Of a DNA stretch of 64,000 bases, positions 23,491 through 32,495 are shown piece by piece. Source of the DNA: Flavobacterium hibernum (lineage in GTDB: Bacteria > Bacteroidota > Bacteroidia > Flavobacteriales > Flavobacteriaceae). A program made the position numbers and the translations under genes. The notes under the pieces are model-generated. The model ran no database searches. It saw only the letters and a program-made list of their open reading frames with translations, and had not been told where the DNA came from. Where the stretch lies: contig NZ_JPRK01000005.1 in assembly GCF_000832125.1 (NCBI RefSeq), positions 372,001-436,000 on the forward strand. Direction: 5' to 3'. Each line of letters begins with the position of its first letter. Positions within the stretch are counted from its first letter, which is position 1.

Positions 23491-24735
23491 ATGGACAAGG
23501 TAATTCCTCGTAAAAATAGAAAATTTAGGTATCTGACAATAGCAATTGCTGTTTTTTTAGTATTGGCTGTAGTTATCTTCTTTTCATTTAACACTAAAAG
23601 AAGTTTAAATGTAAAAGCGGAAGAAATAACGGTTCAAAAAGTCGACAAGGATTTTTTTGAAGATTTCGTTGTTTTTCAAGCTAAAGTCGAGCCATTAAAT
23701 GTGATGCTTGTAAATGTTACAGAAGGCGGCTCTGTAAAAGAGATTTTTGTAGAAAATGGTGCAATGGTAACCAAAGGTCAATCGCTGGCACGCTTATACA
23801 ATCCAAACACTGAGCTTAATTATCTGACTCAGGAAACAGCAATTATTGAGCAAATCAACAACTTGAATACGGGTAAACTGAATATTAGAAATCAGGAATT
23901 GAATCTTAATAAGGATTTAGTTTTAATCGAGCATGATTATAATGATGCTAAAAGATTATATGATATGAACGCTAAATTATATGATAAAGAGGTGATTTCA
24001 AAAAATGATTGGAATACGTTTAAAGAGAGTTTGCGTTTTCAAGAGGAACGCAAAAGAACGATTCAGCAAAGTATTCAAAAGGAAAAACAAACGAATCGAA
24101 TTCAGATTTCACAAATCAACAACTCAATTCAAACTATGGAAAAGAGTTTGGATATTTTGAGAAACAATAAAAAGAATTTCCTAATAACTGCTCCAGAATC
24201 TGGACGATTAACTTCTTTCCAACCTGTTTTAGGAAAAACGTTTCAGGCAGGCGAAAGCATCGGAAAAATAGATTCGAAACAAGGTTATAAACTTACTGCT
24301 GATGTCGATGAGTTTTATCTGGAAAAAATACGAGAAGGTTTGAAAGGCCAGGTAGAATTTAAAGGATCAACTCTTGAAGTTATTGTTACCAAAGTAATTC
24401 CTGAAGTAAAAGGCGGTCATTTTATTGTTGAATTAGCCTTTACATCTAAAGAAAATATTGTTTTACAAGATGGATTAAGTTTTGGTGTAAAGCTGATTTT
24501 ATCTGAAAAAAATAAAACTCTTGTACTTCAAAAAGGAAGTTTTAATCAGGAGACTGCAGGAAAATGGATTTTTGTAGTAAAAGGAAATAAAGCCGAAAGA
24601 AGAAATATAAAATTAGGTCGAGAAAATCCTTCTTATTATGAAGTTCTAGAAGGTTTAAAAGAAGGAGAATCTGTGATTACCTCATCGTATACAGATTACA
24701 AGGACATTGAGGAATTGTCAATTAACACTCAGTAA
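23491..24735 (+). CDS. Periplasmic adaptor (MacA/HlyD-like) of ABC efflux system
   Basis: The 414-residue protein has one N-terminal membrane segment (about 14-33). A lipoyl-like half follows (VTEGGSVKEIFVENGAMVTK), then a long coiled coil (about 125-235, rich in Gln/Asn/Lys), the second lipoyl half (ITAPESGRLTSFQ), and beta-barrel and membrane-proximal domains. This is the membrane fusion protein order. It bridges the inner-membrane ABC permease and an outer-membrane channel. It is first in an operon with an ATPase and permease; no TolC-like gene is adjacent. Control by the divergent sigma-54 activator is likely. Confidence 0.88.
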   Translation: MDKVIPRKNRKFRYLTIAIAVFLVLAVVIFFSFNTKRSLNVKAEEITVQKVDKDFFEDFVVFQAKVEPLNVMLVNVTEGGSVKEIFVENGAMVTKGQSLARLYNPNTELNYLTQETAIIEQINNLNTGKLNIRNQELNLNKDLVLIEHDYNDAKRLYDMNAKLYDKEVISKNDWNTFKESLRFQEERKRTIQQSIQKEKQTNRIQISQINNSIQTMEKSLDILRNNKKNFLITAPESGRLTSFQPVLGKTFQAGESIGKIDSKQGYKLTADVDEFYLEKIREGLKGQVEFKGSTLEVIVTKVIPEVKGGHFIVELAFTSKENIVLQDGLSFGVKLILSEKNKTLVLQKGSFNQETAGKWIFVVKGNKAERRNIKLGRENPSYYEVLEGLKEGESVITSSYTDYKDIEELSINTQ

Positions 24736-24843
24736 TAGTTTTCAGTCTCAGTTCACAATTAACAATTTATAATTAGCAGCGTTTCAATCATCAATCAAAA
24801 ATCACAATCAACAACAATCAACAACAATTTAAACCAAAAAAAT

Positions 24844-25551
24844 ATGATAACAATTCAAAATTTAACCAAAGTTTTTAGAACCGAAGAAGTAGAAACTTCA
24901 GCATTGAGTGGTATTTCTTTAGAGATTAAAAAAGGCGATTTTTTAACTATCATGGGACCTTCAGGTTGTGGAAAATCTACTTTATTAAATATTATTGGAC
25001 TTCTGGACGGAGCAACAGACGGAAGTTATAAATTATTAGACCAGGAAATGATTGGCTTAAAAGAAAAAGGAAGAGCTCAGGTTCGAAAAGAGAACATTGG
25101 TTTCATTTTTCAGAATTTCAACTTAATCGATGAGCTTTCTGTTTATGATAATATCGAATTGCCTTTGCTTTATAACAATGTAAAAGCATCGGATAGAAAG
25201 CAAAAAATTGAGGCTATTGCCGAAAAATTAAATATCTCTCACAGATTGAAACATTTTCCGCAACAGCTTTCGGGAGGACAACAACAAAGAGTTGCCGTGG
25301 CAAGGGCTTTAGTTAATGATCCTAAAATTATTCTAGCCGATGAGCCAACTGGGAACTTAGATAGTAAAAACGGTAATGAGGTTATGGAACTTTTAACAGA
25401 TTTACATGCTAAAGGAGCAACAATTTTGATGGTTACGCACTCTGATTATGATGCTTCGTTTTCGCAAAAAACGATTCATATGAAAGATGGGGTTATATTT
25501 TCTGAAAAATTAAATCAGAGAAATGTTGATGTTTTTATGGACGCTAAATAA
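24844..25551 (+). CDS. ABC transporter ATP-binding protein (LolD/MacB type)
   Basis: The 235-residue ATPase has Walker A GPSGCGKST, the Q loop FIFQNFNL, signature LSGGQQQRVAVARAL, Walker B ILADEPTGNLD and the switch His in MVTHSDYD. It matches the FtsE/LolD/MacB subfamily, which drives mechanotransmission-type permeases rather than channels. It is located between the adaptor and permease genes, with a tiny 23-codon frame directly downstream. Confidence 0.95.
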   Translation: MITIQNLTKVFRTEEVETSALSGISLEIKKGDFLTIMGPSGCGKSTLLNIIGLLDGATDGSYKLLDQEMIGLKEKGRAQVRKENIGFIFQNFNLIDELSVYDNIELPLLYNNVKASDRKQKIEAIAEKLNISHRLKHFPQQLSGGQQQRVAVARALVNDPKIILADEPTGNLDSKNGNEVMELLTDLHAKGATILMVTHSDYDASFSQKTIHMKDGVIFSEKLNQRNVDVFMDAK

Positions 25552-25558
25552 TACAAAA

Positions 25559-25630
25559 ATGATCAAATTTATTATAGCTGCAATTACAATCCTGTTAGGA
25601 TTTGTTTGCAAAGTATTGGCAATGATTTAA
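25559..25630 (+). CDS. Possible 23-residue membrane micropeptide
   Basis: ATG 25559 to TAA 25630 encodes a hydrophobic peptide (begins MIKFIIAAITILLGFVCK). It would form a single membrane helix. It starts seven bases after the ATPase stop and ends 66 bases before the permease gene. The spacing fits cotranslation in the operon, but a frame this short can arise by chance. Confidence 0.35.
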   Translation: MIKFIIAAITILLGFVCKVLAMI

Positions 25631-25696
25631 AACCTAAACAGCACGTAAACTGTTAGGCTATAAAAAAATAAGTGTAATAACTTAAAAACACAAAAC

Positions 25697-28123
25697 ATGA
25701 TTTTTAACTGGTTTAAAATATTTATATATCATTTAAAGCAAAACAAATTGTTTTCGTTCTTAAATGTCCTTGGCTTAAGCATTGGAGTTGCGGGAGTTAT
25801 TTTTGCAATTTTATATTGGAACAATGAAAACGCATACGATCAATGGAATCCTGAAAAAGAAAACTCTTATCAAGTCCTGAACGTAATTGGTGGAACTGGA
25901 GACACTTGGGGAACAAGTTCGATTCCTTTTGGACAAACCTGTAAAGCAACGATTCCGGAAATTGAACAAATTTGTTTTTTAAACATCTGGTACGGTGAGT
26001 CTGTTATAAAATATCAAAATCGAAAAGTAATCGATAAAAAAATCATGGTTTCTGATGAGAACTTTTTTGATTTTTTCCCTTTTCCAATTATAAAAGGTGA
26101 CAAAAAGGATATTTTAAAAGACAAAAATAGCGTGGCTATTGCTGAAGAACAAGCGAATCTGCTTTTTAAGAATGATGATCCAATTGGGAAATCAATTTCT
26201 TATGATAATAAATCATATATCGTAAAAGCTGTTTATCGCATTATAAAACCATCTTCTATTGAACCAAATTACGTTTTTGGAGGAATTGTACGGGAACAGG
26301 ATTTGAACCAATGGGGGAATTTCAATTATGGCTTGATGATCAAAATCAAAAAAGATGTTGATCCTGCTTTAGTTCTTAAGAAAATGCATAATGTCAACTT
26401 TGTAAACAGAACTGTAAAGGATGCTAAAGAAAGTGGTCAGACTGTGGCGCAATACATAAAAGAAAATGGAGAAATCAAGATTATTCTGGATCAGTTGAAA
26501 ACTTTGCATTTGCATGGCACAAAAGCTTCCGGATCAGCAATTCCTGAAGGAAAAGGAAACCTACAGCTTCTTTATATCATGGCAGGGTTATCTGCTTTGA
26601 TTTTAATTTTATCACTTGTAAATTATATCAATTTAGCAACAGCTTCGGCCATAAAACGTGCTAAAGAAGTTGGTGTTCGCAAAATTGTTGGCGCAAGCAA
26701 AAATCAAATTATTGCTCAGTTTATTTTTGAAACTGCTATTATTGTTATTTTGGCAATTATTTTTGCGCTGGCAATCGTAGAACTATCATTGCCTTACTAT
26801 AATGCGTTTTTGAAAAAATCTTTGACAATGAATGGTGGCGAATTTTACCTGCAGCTTATTTTTATATTTGGATTAGTAATTATTCTTGCGGGTATTTTTC
26901 CAGCTGTTTATATCTCAAATTTTGAAACTTTAAAGGTTTTAAAAGGAAACTTTTCAAGGAGTAAAAGTGGTATTTGGATTCGAAATTCAATGCTTATTTT
27001 TCAATTTGGAATTGCCGCTTTTTTCATCATCGGAGCTTTAATTGTAAATTCTCAGGTTGACTATATGATGAATAAAGATCTAGGTTTTAGCGGTGACCAG
27101 GTTATCAGAATTCCTTTTAGAATCGAAGATTATAGTCAAAAGGCTCAGAAATATTTTACTGCAAAACAAGAAATCTCTAAAATGTCAGGAGTTGAGGATA
27201 TTTCTACTTTTGCGGGTACTTTTGGGAACAGTACAAACTCAAGTTCCGGTTTTACACACAATGGTGTTTTTGTTCAGCCACGAAATGTTGAAATGGATTT
27301 TGGTTTTCTGGAAATGATGAAAATTAAAATTGTCGAAGGCCGAAATTTATCTACTAAATTCGCTTCTGACACTATTGATAATTGGTTAATAAATGAAACC
27401 CTGGCTAAAACATTAGGACTTAAAAATCCTATAAATACAGTAATAACATCTGGTTGGGGAAATGAAAAAGGAAGCCTGAAGTTTAAAGTTGTTGGGGTTG
27501 TAAAAGACTTTAATATTACTGGACTTCAAAATAAGGTTCCACCAATGGTTTTTATCAATACGAAAACTTTAAAATGGAATAACTTTGAAAATGTTTATGT
27601 AAAAGTTTCTCCAAATAATCTGACTGAAACTTTAGCCAAACTAAAAACATATTGGGAGAAAAATATAAATCCTGACTATCCTTTTGACTATGAATTTGTA
27701 AATAAAGGATTTGCCAAAACCTACGAAGAACAAGTAAAACAAAAAGATCTGTTTTTTATCCTGAATCTTGTTGTAATTATCATTGCCATTTTTGGATTGT
27801 TTGCTTTAGCATCGTTCTCGATGGAAAGAAGATTAAAAGAAATCGCAATCAGAAAAACTTTGGGTGCAGAAACTGATGTTTTATTAAAAGCATTATCAAA
27901 GCAATATGTTCTGTTTTGCTTAATAGGATTTGGTATCGGAATTATTCCAGCCTACATTTTACTACAAAAATGGCTTGAAAATTTCGCTTTCAGAATAGGC
28001 GTTTCGGTTGTTCCGTTTAGCATTGCGTTGGTTTCTTTATTGGCGCTAACTTTAATTATCGTTTTAACTAAAGCCTATCAGGTAACCAAAATAGATATTC
28101 TAAAATATTTAAAATACGAATAA
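25697..28123 (+). CDS. ABC transporter permease, MacB/FtsX type (duplicated)
   Basis: The 808-residue protein contains two FtsX/MacB-like units. The first membrane helix is about 18-42 (FLNVLGLSIGVAGVIFAIL), followed by a large periplasmic core domain. A three-helix FtsX block lies around residues 288-400 (KRAKEVGVRKIVGASKNQII is the conserved cytoplasmic loop). A second helix begins near 430, followed by a second periplasmic domain and a final FtsX block (MERRLKEIAIRKTLGAET). This is typical of Bacteroidota MacB-like exporters. Substrates may be peptides or envelope stress molecules; this is not determinable here. Confidence 0.9.
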   Translation: MIFNWFKIFIYHLKQNKLFSFLNVLGLSIGVAGVIFAILYWNNENAYDQWNPEKENSYQVLNVIGGTGDTWGTSSIPFGQTCKATIPEIEQICFLNIWYGESVIKYQNRKVIDKKIMVSDENFFDFFPFPIIKGDKKDILKDKNSVAIAEEQANLLFKNDDPIGKSISYDNKSYIVKAVYRIIKPSSIEPNYVFGGIVREQDLNQWGNFNYGLMIKIKKDVDPALVLKKMHNVNFVNRTVKDAKESGQTVAQYIKENGEIKIILDQLKTLHLHGTKASGSAIPEGKGNLQLLYIMAGLSALILILSLVNYINLATASAIKRAKEVGVRKIVGASKNQIIAQFIFETAIIVILAIIFALAIVELSLPYYNAFLKKSLTMNGGEFYLQLIFIFGLVIILAGIFPAVYISNFETLKVLKGNFSRSKSGIWIRNSMLIFQFGIAAFFIIGALIVNSQVDYMMNKDLGFSGDQVIRIPFRIEDYSQKAQKYFTAKQEISKMSGVEDISTFAGTFGNSTNSSSGFTHNGVFVQPRNVEMDFGFLEMMKIKIVEGRNLSTKFASDTIDNWLINETLAKTLGLKNPINTVITSGWGNEKGSLKFKVVGVVKDFNITGLQNKVPPMVFINTKTLKWNNFENVYVKVSPNNLTETLAKLKTYWEKNINPDYPFDYEFVNKGFAKTYEEQVKQKDLFFILNLVVIIIAIFGLFALASFSMERRLKEIAIRKTLGAETDVLLKALSKQYVLFCLIGFGIGIIPAYILLQKWLENFAFRIGVSVVPFSIALVSLLALTLIIVLTKAYQVTKIDILKYLKYE

Positions 28124-28154
28124 GCTTGTAGACCATTTTTTTATTTTAATTATC

Positions 28155-28198
28155 AAACCCGACAGTCCCGAAGCCTCGAGATAAAACCTGTCGGGTTT
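28155..28198. repeat. AAACCCGACAG hairpin (44 bp), probable bidirectional terminator
   Basis: AAACCCGACAG pairs with CTGTCGGGTTT around an inner stretch CCCGAAGCCTCGAG. The same 44-bp unit occurs inverted at 32356-32399. Shorter members lie at 44837 and 53507. It lies between convergent permease and L,D-transpeptidase genes. Confidence 0.8.
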
Positions 28199-28217
28199 AT
28201 TAATTAAATAGAATTCT

Positions 28218-29816
28218 TTATTTCGAAACAATTGAATCTGAATACAGTAATTTATCTAAACTGTCGTCACGACTGTACACATCAGGGAAAAAATTAATTT
28301 CGCCATTGTCCTGAACCCAAGCGGTAAAATAACCAATATAAACGGGAATTTTATTTTTAAGCATACAGGTCGTTTCTTTTTCGCCGCTCATTGCCTGATC
28401 AATTTTAGTTGGCGGCCAGTCCGGATCGTCTTTTAAAATAGTCAGCGCTAATAATTTTGCCTCTTTTACATTAATACAACCGTGACTAAACGTACGCTTT
28501 TCAAACTCAAATAAACTTTTTGCCGGCGTATCGTGCATGTAAATATCATTTGGATTTGGGAACATAAATTTCACCAATCCTAAAGAGTTTTTAGGTCCTG
28601 GTTTTTGTCGCACTTTTCCACCATTCCATTCCATATTATGTTCGGCTAAATAATTTTTATCATTCGCAATCTGAAGTTTTAATTCGTTTTGAATAATACT
28701 TTGTGGAACGTACCAATAAGGACTAAAAACAATTCTGTCCATCATTCCGCTAAAAATTACGGTTTCACTCAATCTATTACCAACAAAAATATCGGAAGTA
28801 AACGCATATTTCCCATCCTTCACATAAAACATTCTGAACGACGGAATATTTACCATGACATATTCATTTGCTTTCGATAATTTAGTCGGAATCCATCTGC
28901 ATCGTTCCATATTCAGCATTATCGTTTTAATTCTTTTGCTGATTGGTTCATTCAATTGATTAATATGATCTCTCGTTATGGCGTAATTTAATTTAAGATT
29001 GTATCTTCTTTTATAGTTCAATATGCCGGCCATCAATTCTTCATCATAAACATTACTTTTAGAATCTTGCTTTAGATCTCCGGTAACAAACAAACGATTC
29101 CTGATTTGTTTAATGGCAATAGCTGTATCATCTGGTCTCAAATCTTTATAATTAGCACTGTCAATTGTAATTTTCTGCCAGAGATTATCGGTTTCTATTT
29201 TACGGTATTTTTTCAATGCATCTTTTAATTTGTAATATTGATTAAACAAAAGATTATCATCTTCATTCAACCGATTTGTATCGACAATTAAAGAATCTAA
29301 AATTCTGGAGTACGAAATTGTTTTTGCTGGTAAGTACCAGCCAATTTTCTTTAAAGTTGCAGGATCGACGCCAGAGTAAACATTACTGGCATAAAAAATA
29401 TACATACTGGTCAGGAGCAATTCAGTATCTACGTGTGTCGGATCAACATTATCACTTTCGTTAAAAGCCTGATCAATGACCTCTTTATACGGCATTTCTT
29501 TGTCAATTCCCTGATCTTTCAGAACATTTACTTTTTGATACAATAACGCGCCAAATTCACTTATGCTTTTGTCGTCGTACCAAATAGATTTGTATTGTTT
29601 GTTTTTATAAATATCCTCAACATCCTTTTGATATTTTTTTAGTTTGGGATATTTTTTAAAAAATGCATTTATAGAAACGGCATTTATAGTAATGTCTGAA
29701 ACATACGTATGCTTTATCAAAAGCTCTTTACTTTTTGATTTAGCCGAAAATGAAGTAAATGAAAATGCAAAAAAGCTGATCGTAATAATAATTGTAGAAA
29801 AAGTAAAATTTCGCAT
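28218..29816 (-). CDS. L,D-transpeptidase (YcbB/LdtD-like)
   Basis: The 532-residue protein has an N-terminal signal or anchor segment (about 5-25). A peptidoglycan-binding-like helical region follows, including GILNYKRRYNLKLNYAIT. The YkuD catalytic domain has the motif SHGCINV preceded by MHDTPAKSLFEFE; the nucleophile is the Cys of SHGCINV. L,D-transpeptidases make 3-3 peptidoglycan crosslinks or attach proteins to peptidoglycan in the periplasm. The long scaffold domain before YkuD matches the YcbB type. It is monocistronic, with a terminator downstream. Confidence 0.92.
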   Translation of the reverse strand: MRNFTFSTIIITISFFAFSFTSFSAKSKSKELLIKHTYVSDITINAVSINAFFKKYPKLKKYQKDVEDIYKNKQYKSIWYDDKSISEFGALLYQKVNVLKDQGIDKEMPYKEVIDQAFNESDNVDPTHVDTELLLTSMYIFYASNVYSGVDPATLKKIGWYLPAKTISYSRILDSLIVDTNRLNEDDNLLFNQYYKLKDALKKYRKIETDNLWQKITIDSANYKDLRPDDTAIAIKQIRNRLFVTGDLKQDSKSNVYDEELMAGILNYKRRYNLKLNYAITRDHINQLNEPISKRIKTIMLNMERCRWIPTKLSKANEYVMVNIPSFRMFYVKDGKYAFTSDIFVGNRLSETVIFSGMMDRIVFSPYWYVPQSIIQNELKLQIANDKNYLAEHNMEWNGGKVRQKPGPKNSLGLVKFMFPNPNDIYMHDTPAKSLFEFEKRTFSHGCINVKEAKLLALTILKDDPDWPPTKIDQAMSGEKETTCMLKNKIPVYIGYFTAWVQDNGEINFFPDVYSRDDSLDKLLYSDSIVSK

Positions 29817-30144
29817 ATTTTTAAAGTTTAAATTTTTACAAAATTAGAATTAAAAAATACCGAAAACCCATAAGAAGTCACAAAGAAAATAAGTTTTCAG
29901 ATTTTTCGAATTGCTAAAAATACTTTGATTTAGGGTAATCAAATATAGCCAAGATTATTGACAATTATAACATAAAGCAAAGTAATTTTATATTAAAATT
30001 CGTATAATTCATTAGCAAAAGATTTTACAACAAATCATGACAAAAAAAATATTATTTGTTTTTTTATAAATTCATCGAGACAAACTCAAACTATCAGAAT
30101 CATTTTGAGCAATCTCAATATCAATAAATACAATTTAAAAGGGT
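29817..30144. other. AT-rich intergenic stretch without recognised features
   Basis: About 330 bases upstream of the L,D-transpeptidase and Mrp genes (divergent). It is very AT-rich, with no inverted repeat or reading frame that I can support. It must hold the L,D-transpeptidase promoter. Confidence 0.5.
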
Positions 30145-30173
30145 TTGAATCCGAACATAATCTGTTATCTTTG
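30145..30173 (+). promoter_or_regulatory. Bacteroidota-type promoter of Mrp operon
   Basis: TTG (30145-30147), 18 bases, TATCTTTG (30166-30173). It is located 70 bases before the ATG and matches the TTG/TAnnTTTG consensus. Confidence 0.65.
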
Positions 30174-30243
30174 TAGTCTGAAATCAGTTTAAATAAACAC
30201 AATGCGTTAAATCGATTTTAATCAATAGAAAATAGTACATTAA

Positions 30244-31374
30244 ATGAAATTAGATAGAAAAGAAATTCTTAAAGCTCTAGAAACAATTACTATAGCTGGA
30301 GAAGGAAAAAATATGGTTGAAAGTGGAGCTGTTGCCAATGTAATCACTTTTGGAGATGAAGTTGTAGTAGATTTAGTTTTGCACACGCCAGCAATGCACA
30401 TTAAAAAAAGAGCTGAAGATGATATCAAAAAAACAATTCTTGAATTGGTATCTCCAGAAGCTAAAGTTAAAGTAAATATTAAAGTTGAAGCCAAGGAAAA
30501 TCCTAATGAAATAAAAGGAAAAGCAATTCCTGGTATCAAAAATATTATAGCCGTTGCCTCTGGTAAAGGTGGAGTTGGAAAATCTACTGTTACTGCAAAT
30601 CTTGCTGTAACGTTAGCAAAAATGGGATTCAATGTTGGTGTTCTTGATGCTGATATCTACGGACCTTCGATGCCTATTATGTTTGATGTCGAAAACGAAA
30701 AACCAATTTCAATTACTGTAGACGGAAAATCAAAAATGAAACCAGTTGAAAGTTATGATATCAAAATACTTTCTATTGGATTTTTTACAGCTCCAAGTCA
30801 AGCCGTAATTTGGAGAGGTCCAATGGCTGCAAAAGCGTTGAATCAAATGATTTTTGATGCTGATTGGGGAGATTTAGATTTTATGCTAATTGATTTACCT
30901 CCGGGAACTGGAGATATTCACCTTTCGATCATGCAATCATTGCCAATTACTGGAGCAGTTGTAGTAAGTACTCCACAAGCTGTGGCTCTTGCCGATGCTA
31001 AAAAAGGAGTAGCAATGTTCATGCAAGACAATATCAATGTTCCTGTTTTGGGAATTATCGAAAATATGGCGTACTTTACACCAGAAGAATTACCTGACAA
31101 TAAATATTATATCTTTGGACAAGAAGGTGCAAAAAACCTTGCCGAAGATTTAGGTGTTCCATTTTTAGGGGAAGTGCCAATCGTACAGTCTATTCGTGAA
31201 GCAGGAGATTTTGGTCGCCCTGCAGCTATGCAAACAGCTTCGCCAATTGAAACTGTTTTTGAAGAAATCACCAGAAGCGTTGTACAAGAAGTAGTAAACA
31301 GAAATGATAATTTACCTGCAACTGAAGCCATTAAAATTACAACTATGGCGGGTTGTTCAGCAGTAAAGAAATAA
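30244..31374 (+). CDS. Mrp/ApbC-family P-loop ATPase lacking the CxxC motif
   Basis: The 376-residue protein has an N-terminal MIP18/DUF59 domain (about 1-85) and an Mrp/NBP35 ATPase domain with deviant Walker A ASGKGGVGKSTVT and WRGPMAAKAL. Family members act as scaffold or carrier for Fe-S clusters, using a CxxC after the ENM(A/S)YF segment. Here that segment reads ENMAYFTPEELPDNKYYIFG, so both Cys are absent. The only Cys visible near the end is in the tail GCSAVKK. It is followed by Nfu and ferredoxin genes, supporting an Fe-S role. Confidence 0.92.
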   Translation: MKLDRKEILKALETITIAGEGKNMVESGAVANVITFGDEVVVDLVLHTPAMHIKKRAEDDIKKTILELVSPEAKVKVNIKVEAKENPNEIKGKAIPGIKNIIAVASGKGGVGKSTVTANLAVTLAKMGFNVGVLDADIYGPSMPIMFDVENEKPISITVDGKSKMKPVESYDIKILSIGFFTAPSQAVIWRGPMAAKALNQMIFDADWGDLDFMLIDLPPGTGDIHLSIMQSLPITGAVVVSTPQAVALADAKKGVAMFMQDNINVPVLGIIENMAYFTPEELPDNKYYIFGQEGAKNLAEDLGVPFLGEVPIVQSIREAGDFGRPAAMQTASPIETVFEEITRSVVQEVVNRNDNLPATEAIKITTMAGCSAVKK

Positions 31375-31375
31375 A

Positions 31376-31480
31376 TTAGATAATTGAGATAATGAGACGA
31401 TGAGATAATGTTTTACGATAATTTTTAAATTATCTAATTAACGCATTATCTCATTGGCACATTTGCTAATTGACACATTA
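31376..31480. repeat. GAGATAATG-word inverted repeat between mrp and nfu
   Basis: ATTAGATAATTGAGATAATGAG (from about 31376), with TGAGATAATG again near 31400, faces AATTATCTAATT and GCATTATCTCATT (about 31428-31455). The gap is 112 bases and no separate gene is seen. Confidence 0.65.
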
Positions 31481-31486
31481 AATATT

Positions 31487-31726
31487 ATGACAACAGAAGA
31501 ATTAACAACCAACGTATTATTGGCCCTTGATGAAATCAGACCTTTTTTAAATTCTGATGGAGGAGACATTACGCTTATTTCTATAGACGACGACAAACAT
31601 GTTAAAGTTCGTCTTGAAGGAGCATGTATAAGCTGTAGTGTAAATCAAATGACGCTAAAAGCGGGAGTTGAAACAACTATAAAAAAATATGCGCCACAAA
31701 TTGAAACTGTGGTTAATATAATGTAA
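31487..31726 (+). CDS. NifU-like C-terminal (Nfu) Fe-S scaffold protein
   Basis: The start at ATG 31487 gives a 79-residue single-domain protein; the upstream TTG start would add residues encoded by the repeat. Motifs are the LNSDGGDITLISI strand and the cluster-binding CxxC in GACISCSVNQMTLK. Nfu dimers hold a 4Fe-4S cluster between two CxxC motifs and pass it to apoproteins. It follows the Mrp gene on the same strand. Confidence 0.92.
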   Translation: MTTEELTTNVLLALDEIRPFLNSDGGDITLISIDDDKHVKVRLEGACISCSVNQMTLKAGVETTIKKYAPQIETVVNIM

Positions 31727-31800
31727 TACAAAAAATATTGCGTTTTACTTTTTAATAATTAGCAAGAATAACAGCCTTTTTAAGCGATTTTACTCTGTAA

Positions 31801-31823
31801 TTGTAATAGTTACAGCATTACAA
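31801..31823. promoter_or_regulatory. Inverted repeat, possible operator upstream of ferredoxin gene
   Basis: TTGTAAT (31801-31807) is inverted as ATTACAA (31817-31823) with a 9-base centre. It lies about 140 bases before the ferredoxin ATG. A binding factor is not known. Confidence 0.25.
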
Positions 31824-31964
31824 AAGCGGTAATGTTCTTGGTTCAAAAATGCATCTTAACGAAAGCAGTAAAAAAGAATACGCATTTAGTATAAAAATCA
31901 TTTAACATAAGGAAGGATTTTTTCACGTTATAAAATCCTAAACAGTAAAATTCCAATAATTAAA

Positions 31965-32282
31965 ATGGATGTATTAATAAAGATTAAAGACCGAGAAGGA
32001 GTTATACATGAATTACAGGCTCCCACTGATATGGCAATGAACATAATGGAGCTATGCAAAGCATACGAACTTCCTGTTGAAGGAACTTGTGGCGGAATGG
32101 CCATGTGTGCTTCTTGCCAGTGTTATGTTCTTAATGACGTTGCATTACCGGAAATGGGAGATGATGAAGAAGCGATGCTTTCGGAAGCATTTTATGTTAA
32201 ATCTAATAGTCGTTTAGGCTGTCAGATTCCAATTACTACAGAATTAGAAGGATTAGAGCTAGAATTAGCCCCTGAATATTAA
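31965..32282 (+). CDS. 2Fe-2S ferredoxin (adrenodoxin-like)
   Basis: The 105-residue protein has the plant/adrenodoxin ferredoxin pattern. Three cluster Cys fall in GTCGGMAMCASCQCYV and the fourth in SRLGCQIPIT, with an acidic surface (GDDEEAMLSEA) between. Such ferredoxins supply electrons for Fe-S cluster assembly or oxygenases. Proximity to Mrp and Nfu genes favours cluster biogenesis. A 240-base gap separates it from nfu, so it may have its own promoter. Confidence 0.92.
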   Translation: MDVLIKIKDREGVIHELQAPTDMAMNIMELCKAYELPVEGTCGGMAMCASCQCYVLNDVALPEMGDDEEAMLSEAFYVKSNSRLGCQIPITTELEGLELELAPEY

Positions 32283-32285
32283 AAA

Positions 32286-32311
32286 AAAACGAGAACCAAG
32301 GTTCTCGTTTT
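32286..32311 (+). terminator. Intrinsic terminator of ferredoxin gene
   Basis: 12-bp stem AAAACGAGAACC / GGTTCTCGTTTT followed by more T, immediately after the stop codon. Confidence 0.85.
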
Positions 32312-32355
32312 TTTTTGATTTGTGAAAAGTTAGATGTAAAATATTATACGTTTCT

Positions 32356-32399
32356 AAACCCGACAGGTTTTATCCCGAGGCTTCGAGACTGTTGGGTTT
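32356..32399. repeat. AAACCCGACAG hairpin, inverted copy of 28155-28198
   Basis: This 44-bp unit is the reverse complement of the one at 28155-28198, apart from about three substitutions. The inner segment reads CCCGAGGCTTCGAG. It lies between convergent ferredoxin and asd genes. Confidence 0.8.
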
Positions 32400-32428
32400 G
32401 TCGTAATGTAAACTTGAAATTTACCCAC

Positions 32429-32466
32429 AAAAAAACCGCAATTACATTACTGCAATTACGGCTTTT
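32429..32466 (-). terminator. Probable terminator of asd
   Basis: An imperfect stem built from CCGTAATTGCAG / TAATTGCGG on the minus strand, ending in a T run, lies 30 bases past the asd stop codon. Confidence 0.45.
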
Positions 32467-32495
32467 CCTTTATAACAATTTTCTTTAATCTCTGA

